Assembly: GCA_905233805.1 (NCBI GenBank)
Contig: CAJOER010000046.1
Location: 1 to 10,476, forward strand
DNA: 10,476 bases
Source: an uncultured Eubacterium sp.
Lineage (GTDB): Bacteria; Bacillota; Clostridia; Oscillospirales; Acutalibacteraceae
Reading direction: 5' to 3'
In this document: piece by piece, positions 6,925-10,476 of the stretch
How positions within the stretch are numbered: position 1 is the stretch's first letter
Layout: every line of letters starts with the position of its first letter
The notes under the pieces: model-generated
The model's database searches: none
Told to the model about the DNA's origin: nothing
What the model saw: the letters and a program-made list of their open reading frames with translations, nothing else
Position numbers and translations under genes: made by a program

Positions 6925-6949
6925 GATTTGCGGTTTTTTTATTATAAAC

Positions 6950-8428
6950 TTATTTAACTTTTACAGTCTTAGCTTTACTCCACTTGGAATAGTAGTAAGC
7001 CTTACCGACTTTCTTATATGTTCTAACACGTACATAGTAAGTTTTTCCGGCCTTAGGATTCTTGATTTTTGCTTTTACTGTTTTCTTGTTTTTAACTTTA
7101 ACGCTTTTAGCTTTTTTAAACTTCTTATTAGTTGAATACTGAACCTGATAGCCGTTAATGTTCTTACCCTTCTTATACTTTACAAGGATCTTAACCGCAA
7201 CGCCTACGGGAAGAATCTTAAAGGTCTTCTTTACAGTGTCTCTGTAATTACCTATACCTACAATTTTAACAGTAGCTTTACCGACTGCCTTATTCTTTTT
7301 ATATACTATCTTATAGTCTTTATTAAGCTTAAGTTTTTTATTATTAACAACAACTTTTATTTTGCTTTGCTTAATCTTTTTGCCGGTATAAGTTTTGTCG
7401 CTTATTCCTGTAATAGTTGCTGAGGATAAACTCTTCTTTTTTAATGTTCCCGGCTTTTTGGCATTTGGATTATACGCAAGAGAAGAAGCCGAAACGCCGA
7501 GATATTCAGCAAAGTTTTTGCGTGATTCATCACTTAATTCTTTTGTGCTGACGATTAAATAAATCAGCTCGTCTTTTGTATAATTTTTAACATCTGTTCC
7601 GCCGTCGGAGCGTTTTGTTTCAATAACATATTTATTACCGTCTTTTTTAATTGTACCGATTTCACCGATAGATACATCTAAGCCGCAATCTTTACATGAT
7701 ACATAACCATAGAGTTTTCCGTTTTTAATTCTTACAGTTTCTTCTGCGTTTTTATGTTTACAGGTAAAAACTTTCTCGGAAACGCCTAACAGTTTGGCAA
7801 GCTGAGATTTTGCAGAATCTGTAATTTGAATAGGGCTTTGGCTTATGCTCATTAAAAATTCCGCAACACCGATAGACTGGCTTTGAGTATCCCCGTTATA
7901 AGTTGCAGAAATAACTAAATTATCGCCGGACTTTTCTATTTCCATCTCAACTTTTTCAATTGTTACTCCGCAGTCTGAACAAATAAATTTTTCGATATAT
8001 TTTTCCTCTGCGGTATCATAATCAATCACAGCTTTTTGTTTGTCATTTGGGTGTTTACACTTTAACTGTTTTACGGGAATATCAAAGTCTTCGGAAAACT
8101 GATTGTATACAGAATCTGAAATAGATAATTGTGAAACAAAACCGGATAATGCATATATAGGAATTGTTTGTTCCTGAGGCGGCACCGAATGAATTGTTAT
8201 TTTTAAACTGTCGCCTGTCTTTTCAAATGATACTTCACCGGATTCACCTTCAATTCCGCATGAAGCACACACCTCAATAGCATAATACTTCTTGGCATTA
8301 CTGTCATATCTTAACTCAATGCGTAAACTTGTGTGCTCGCAGTCGTCAGCAAACGAGAGCACGGGAACGCTTATACACGCTGAAATAAGCATAATAGCCG
8401 ATAGAATTAACGAGATAGTTTTTTTCAT
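6950..8428 (-). CDS. Secreted protein with three CxH...CxxC repeats plus Ig-like and FN3-like modules
   Basis: No precise family recognised. The start is taken as the ATG at 8428 (492 residues), because GAAAGGTGAG is placed correctly for it; an upstream GTG at 8440 overlaps that site. A signal peptide covers about residues 1-27. Three tandem units of about 95 residues follow, each opening with C-x-H and, 20-24 residues on, C-x2-C-G: C30/H32/C54/C57, C124/H126/C150/C153 and C223/H225/C245/C248. Each set could bind one zinc. Every unit then has a beta-rich segment and an L-S-D-S-like helical end. Residues about 335-406 form an Ig-like module (TYTGKKIKQSK, then KDYKIVYKKNKAVG) common in clostridial surface proteins. 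Residues about 410-492 form an FN3-like domain (YYYSKWSKAKTVKV). There is no LPxTG anchor or transmembrane tail. Extracellular binding or adhesion is a guess. Confidence 0.85.
   Translation of the reverse strand: MKKTISLILSAIMLISACISVPVLSFADDCEHTSLRIELRYDSNAKKYYAIEVCASCGIEGESGEVSFEKTGDSLKITIHSVPPQEQTIPIYALSGFVSQLSISDSVYNQFSEDFDIPVKQLKCKHPNDKQKAVIDYDTAEEKYIEKFICSDCGVTIEKVEMEIEKSGDNLVISATYNGDTQSQSIGVAEFLMSISQSPIQITDSAKSQLAKLLGVSEKVFTCKHKNAEETVRIKNGKLYGYVSCKDCGLDVSIGEIGTIKKDGNKYVIETKRSDGGTDVKNYTKDELIYLIVSTKELSDESRKNFAEYLGVSASSLAYNPNAKKPGTLKKKSLSSATITGISDKTYTGKKIKQSKIKVVVNNKKLKLNKDYKIVYKKNKAVGKATVKIVGIGNYRDTVKKTFKILPVGVAVKILVKYKKGKNINGYQVQYSTNKKFKKAKSVKVKNKKTVKAKIKNPKAGKTYYVRVRTYKKVGKAYYYSKWSKAKTVKVK
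7463..8341 (-). repeat. Three tandem ~95-residue coding units with CxH...CxxC
   Basis: Unit 1 spans 8060-8341, unit 2 spans 7763-8059 and unit 3 spans 7463-7762. Each begins at the Cys codon of C-x-H. The units are diverged but share the metal-site pattern, a following (E/K)K-(S/T/D)GD/N-beta segment, and a helical end such as AKLLGVSEKVFTCKH or AEYLGVSASSLAYNP. The third unit ends with AYNP where the next CxH would be, which marks the end of the array. Confidence 0.75.
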
Positions 8429-8435
8429 ATTATTA

Positions 8436-8445
8436 CTCACCTTTC
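8436..8445 (-). promoter_or_regulatory. Ribosome binding site fixing the start at 8428
   Basis: GAAAGGTGAG on the minus strand lies 7-9 nt upstream of the ATG at 8428, with a Lys-Lys signal-peptide start following. The in-frame GTG at 8440 is part of this same site and has no ribosome binding site of its own, so it is rejected as the start. Confidence 0.8.
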
Positions 8446-8461
8446 ATAAAACTATATTATA

Positions 8462-8491
8462 ATAATATCGTATTAATATTAATACTGTCAA
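8462..8491 (-). promoter_or_regulatory. Promoter with a palindromic spacer for the CxH/CxxC repeat protein gene
   Basis: On the minus strand a perfect TTGACA (8486-8491) is followed 18 nt later by TATTAT (8462-8467). Sixteen of the spacer bases, directly after the -35 (8470-8485), form the perfect palindrome GTATTAATATTAATAC, a good candidate operator. The -35 begins only a few bases after the terminator of the upstream gene. Confidence 0.7.
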
Positions 8492-8519
8492 CAAGGAAAA
8501 GGCTGCATAAGCAGCCTTT
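8492..8519 (-). terminator. Terminator of the FN3/Big_2 protein gene
   Basis: A 9-bp perfect stem, AAAGGCTGC/GCAGCCTTT (8498-8506 with 8511-8519), has a 4-nt loop and lies 2 nt after the stop codon at 8522. The minus-strand tail TTTTCCTTGTT is interrupted by CC, so termination may be leaky into the gene downstream. Confidence 0.8.
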
Positions 8520-8521
8520 GT

Positions 8522-10252
8522 TTATTTCTTTACAGTTACCTTGATTTTTGCGTTTGCTCCGTTTTGGGCATACGCATAAATGTAACATGTTCCCTTTTTC
8601 TTCGCAGTAATCTTGCCCTTGCTGTCAACTGTTGCTATCTTCTTGTTTGTTGACTCATAGCGAATTTTCCTATGGGTATTAACTTTCAGTTTGTTTTCTT
8701 TAAGTGCTTTAGCTTTAAGCTTAAACGTCTTGCCCTTTTTAGCAAGTACAATTTTATTCTTTTTAGCGGCCGTAGTTACTTTCTTTAAGTTACAGTATTT
8801 TCCGCCTGAGGTTACAATATGAAGCGTATTGCAGGAACCGAGAAGCTTGTTGTTCTTATCAAATGCGGCAACTACATACTTGTAATATGTGCCTTTTTTA
8901 AGCTTCTTCTGAGTGAAAGTATTTGTCTTAACCTTCTTAATTTTCTTATAAGCGTTTTTACCGCATTTAGCGCCGTAAACCACGTAATAAGAAGCGCCCT
9001 TTGCTTTCTTCCAGGTAAAAGTTATCGAATTTTTAGTTGCCTTCTTCTGTTTTGCAACGAGGAAAGAAAACTTTGTACCCTTGGGGTCAGCTTCGCTTTT
9101 GAGCGACTGAACGAACTTATCAACCTGAGTTACCGTTGCGCCCTCAGTCATAGTTTTGATTGCAGGCTCCGGCTTTGCAGGTTCGGGAGTTACGTTACCT
9201 GAGCCGTATTTTTTCGGATTGGGGTTAATATACGGTGTATAGGTTACAGATATTGTAGCGGTATTTGACCAGTCGCTTACTCTTCCGTCAGGTTCAACTG
9301 TTCTTACTCTTATCTGAACTGTTTCGCCGTCCCTTGCACCTAATATAACGAAGCTGAAAAAGTCGTCAATCGTAGAACCCGATACATCACCAGAAGGAAC
9401 ACCAACGCCTGCGTCTTTCCAATCTTCGCCCGAAAGTTTGTACTGCACCTGATTATAAATATCAGGTTCTCTATTATTGGTAAAATAGTGAAGTTCATCA
9501 CGATAAACAGATTCGGGTATATCCAAACCAATATAAACCTGGGCGCCGCTTGAATTTGTAAACGATTCAGCAACGTTAATAGTAGGCGCAGCAGGTTTTG
9601 ATGATAAAGCAGGATTAGTCTGTGCAGCAGCGCCCTTGCCTACAGATGTTGCAGCAGACCAGTCTGAATATACGGTTTCCTTTGCACCGCTCTGATATCC
9701 GATTTCAAGTCTGTAACGAACTCTGAAAGAAAACTTATGGTTGGTATAGTCAATTTTTTTGTCATTTGTAATCTTACCGTTAAGGATACCGTTATTAATG
9801 CTGTCTCCGACAACATAATTAGTCGTGTCAATAACAGGTATGCCTACTAACTTGTCAACAGTATAAACATCATTAATCTCGCTGGTAAGAAACGATGAAT
9901 CATAAGTTAAAAGTTCGGAATTTATAGCTTTGCTTGTAGTTGAAAACCACGCGCCGCCGTCAATACTTAAGTCAATTTCTTTATATGCCTTAATACTGTT
10001 GATTTCATAATTTGAATCATAAAAATAACCCGAATTCATCATTATCTCAGAACCTAAATTGAGAATTTCATTCGGCTGAGTTACCCAGACATTGACACCG
10101 GTTTCATCCGCGTCAACATAAGGGGCGTCGGGTGTTGAAACTTTTCCGTTGGGACAATAGTCCTTTTTTATGCTCATATCAGCATATGCGCTCATTGTGC
10201 AGCAGCTGAGAGCCATAATGAGAGTTAAAATTATTGAACAGATTTTTTTCAT
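8522..10252 (-). CDS. Secreted multidomain protein with FN3-like and Big_2 domains
   Basis: A 576-residue exported protein, likely surface-associated; its ligand is unknown. The ATG at 10252 is chosen because AAAGGAG (10260-10266) is well placed and a classic signal peptide follows (residues 1-24, MKKICS to SAYA). An upstream in-frame ATG at 10297 would overlap the promoter. Domains in order: an FN3-like region about 38-205 ending with VYSDWSAAT; a second FN3-like domain about 219-338 ending with RVSDWSNTATISV; a Pro-rich linker (about 340-365, TPEPAKPEPA); a Lys-rich FN3-like domain about 400-482 (SYYVVYGAKCGKNAYKKIKK); and a C-terminal Big_2 domain about 488-575 with the signature ESTNKKIATVDSKGKITAKK. 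No LPxTG motif or membrane tail is present. The basic C-terminus might bind wall polymers (inference). Confidence 0.87.
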   Translation of the reverse strand: MKKICSIILTLIMALSCCTMSAYADMSIKKDYCPNGKVSTPDAPYVDADETGVNVWVTQPNEILNLGSEIMMNSGYFYDSNYEINSIKAYKEIDLSIDGGAWFSTTSKAINSELLTYDSSFLTSEINDVYTVDKLVGIPVIDTTNYVVGDSINNGILNGKITNDKKIDYTNHKFSFRVRYRLEIGYQSGAKETVYSDWSAATSVGKGAAAQTNPALSSKPAAPTINVAESFTNSSGAQVYIGLDIPESVYRDELHYFTNNREPDIYNQVQYKLSGEDWKDAGVGVPSGDVSGSTIDDFFSFVILGARDGETVQIRVRTVEPDGRVSDWSNTATISVTYTPYINPNPKKYGSGNVTPEPAKPEPAIKTMTEGATVTQVDKFVQSLKSEADPKGTKFSFLVAKQKKATKNSITFTWKKAKGASYYVVYGAKCGKNAYKKIKKVKTNTFTQKKLKKGTYYKYVVAAFDKNNKLLGSCNTLHIVTSGGKYCNLKKVTTAAKKNKIVLAKKGKTFKLKAKALKENKLKVNTHRKIRYESTNKKIATVDSKGKITAKKKGTCYIYAYAQNGANAKIKVTVKK

Positions 10253-10259
10253 AAATATA

Positions 10260-10266
10260 CTCCTTT
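10260..10266 (-). promoter_or_regulatory. Ribosome binding site fixing the start at 10252
   Basis: AAAGGAG on the minus strand is 7 nt before the ATG at 10252. The upstream ATG at 10297 lies in the promoter (between the -10 and -35) and would add a non-signal-like 15-residue extension before MKK, so the shorter form is preferred. Confidence 0.85.
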
Positions 10267-10287
10267 CGTAAACCGTTTTACAAATTA

Positions 10288-10316
10288 AGTATATCATTTT
10301 TAATTATTAATTACAA
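10288..10316 (-). promoter_or_regulatory. Promoter of the FN3/Big_2 protein gene
   Basis: On the minus strand TTGTAA (10311-10316), a 17-nt spacer and TATACT (10288-10293) form a moderate SigA promoter. It starts 2 bases after the stop codon of the upstream sigma factor gene. The predicted start is near 10281, just before the imperfect palindrome GTAAAACGGTTTAC (10268-10281). Confidence 0.65.
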
Positions 10317-10318
10317 TA

Positions 10319-10476
10319 TTAAAATAGGACTTCTCTGAGCTTTTTCAGCGTTGCTTTTTCCTTACGCGACACCTGTACCTGAGAAATTTTTAACAGTTTT
10401 GCGGTTTCTGTCTGAGTTTTTCCTTCAAAGAATCTGTACTTAATTAATAGTCTTTCGCTTTGAAAGACTATTTTTT
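10319..10476 (-). CDS. RNA polymerase sigma factor, SigF/SigG/SigB group (C-terminal 51 residues)
   Basis: Only the 3' end lies in the window: 51 codons plus a TAA stop, open to the right edge. It encodes sigma region 4, with the helix-turn-helix that reads the -35 element: ERLLIKYRFFEGKTQTETA, then LLKISQVQVSRKEK, then a basic ATLKKLREVLF tail. The TQ-x-E-x-A and ISQVQVSR sequence is characteristic of the sporulation/general-stress group (SigF, SigG, SigB) and unlike RpoD or ECF factors. I cannot decide among the three from this fragment. If it is SigF or SigG the organism is a spore-former. No terminator separates it from the next gene downstream (start 10252), whose promoter begins right after this stop codon. 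An 11-bp inverted repeat lies at the fragment's N-terminal end. Confidence 0.85.
   Translation of the reverse strand, partial: KIVFQSERLLIKYRFFEGKTQTETAKLLKISQVQVSRKEKATLKKLREVLF
10446..10472. repeat. Perfect 11-bp inverted repeat inside the sigma factor gene
   Basis: AATAGTCTTTC (10446-10456) and GAAAGACTATT (10462-10472) are perfect reverse complements around a 5-nt loop. On the plus strand the second arm runs into a T6 tract at the window end, so on that strand it resembles a low-GC terminator. On the minus strand it encodes IVFQSERLL of the sigma factor. Confidence 0.7.

Noticed and set aside
6893..6930. Second rho-independent terminator
   Set aside because: The stem is strong but no U-tract follows directly on either strand; the T7 run on plus starts 10 bases after the stem.
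7000..7460. Lysine-codon-rich stretches resembling DNA repeats
   Set aside because: The AAA/AAG-rich pattern reflects Lys-rich Ig/FN3-like surface domains; there is no exact tandem nucleotide repeat or CRISPR-like spacing.
8819..9202. 127-codon plus-strand open frame opposite the FN3/Big_2 gene
   Set aside because: It lies wholly antisense to a well-supported secreted protein gene, its product has no recognisable domain, and no ribosome binding site or promoter precedes it.

Overview
The window looks like chromosomal DNA from a low-GC, Gram-positive, probably spore-forming member of the Clostridia; an Oscillospiraceae/Ruminococcaceae-like gut bacterium is my best guess. The basis is the dgt-dnaG-rpoD gene order, strong AAAGGAG-type ribosome binding sites, TTGACW-17-TATWAT promoters, secreted proteins with Lys-rich fibronectin/Ig-like modules, and a fragment of a SigF/SigG/SigB-type sigma factor. 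The taxonomic call is inference.

Layout. Positions 1-3764 (minus strand) hold a housekeeping operon transcribed dgt-like dNTP triphosphohydrolase, then dnaG primase, then rpoD. The rpoD gene runs off the left edge, and its ribosome binding site lies inside the last codons of dnaG. A divergent gene at 3884-4726 (plus) encodes a membrane-anchored calcineurin-like metallophosphoesterase. It converges on a secreted LCAT-like alpha/beta hydrolase (4758-6245, minus) across a shared bidirectional terminator. Divergent from the hydrolase is a 57-codon Flp-type pilin gene (6421-6594, plus) with its own promoter and terminator. Next is tRNA-Trp(CCA) at 6754-6829 with a consensus promoter and terminator, followed by an unexplained stretch of inverted repeats (6807-6925).

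The right third holds two minus-strand genes for secreted, probably surface-associated proteins. One (6950-8428) carries three copies of a roughly 95-residue unit with a CxH...CxxC metal-site pattern, then Ig-like and FN3-like modules. The other (8522-10252) has FN3-like domains and a C-terminal Big_2 domain. Each has its own promoter, and each promoter region carries a palindrome that could be an operator. The last 158 bases are the 3' end of a sigma factor gene (region 4, minus strand).

How the genes relate. The left part is core replication and transcription machinery. From 3884 rightwards most protein genes encode exported or membrane-anchored products (phosphoesterase, hydrolase, pilin, two modular proteins), each apparently a separate transcription unit. 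I see no defence system, CRISPR array, integrase or transposase. The most unusual items are the orphan Flp pilin, the triple putative zinc-site repeat protein, the palindrome filling a promoter spacer, and the inverted copy of the tRNA T-arm.
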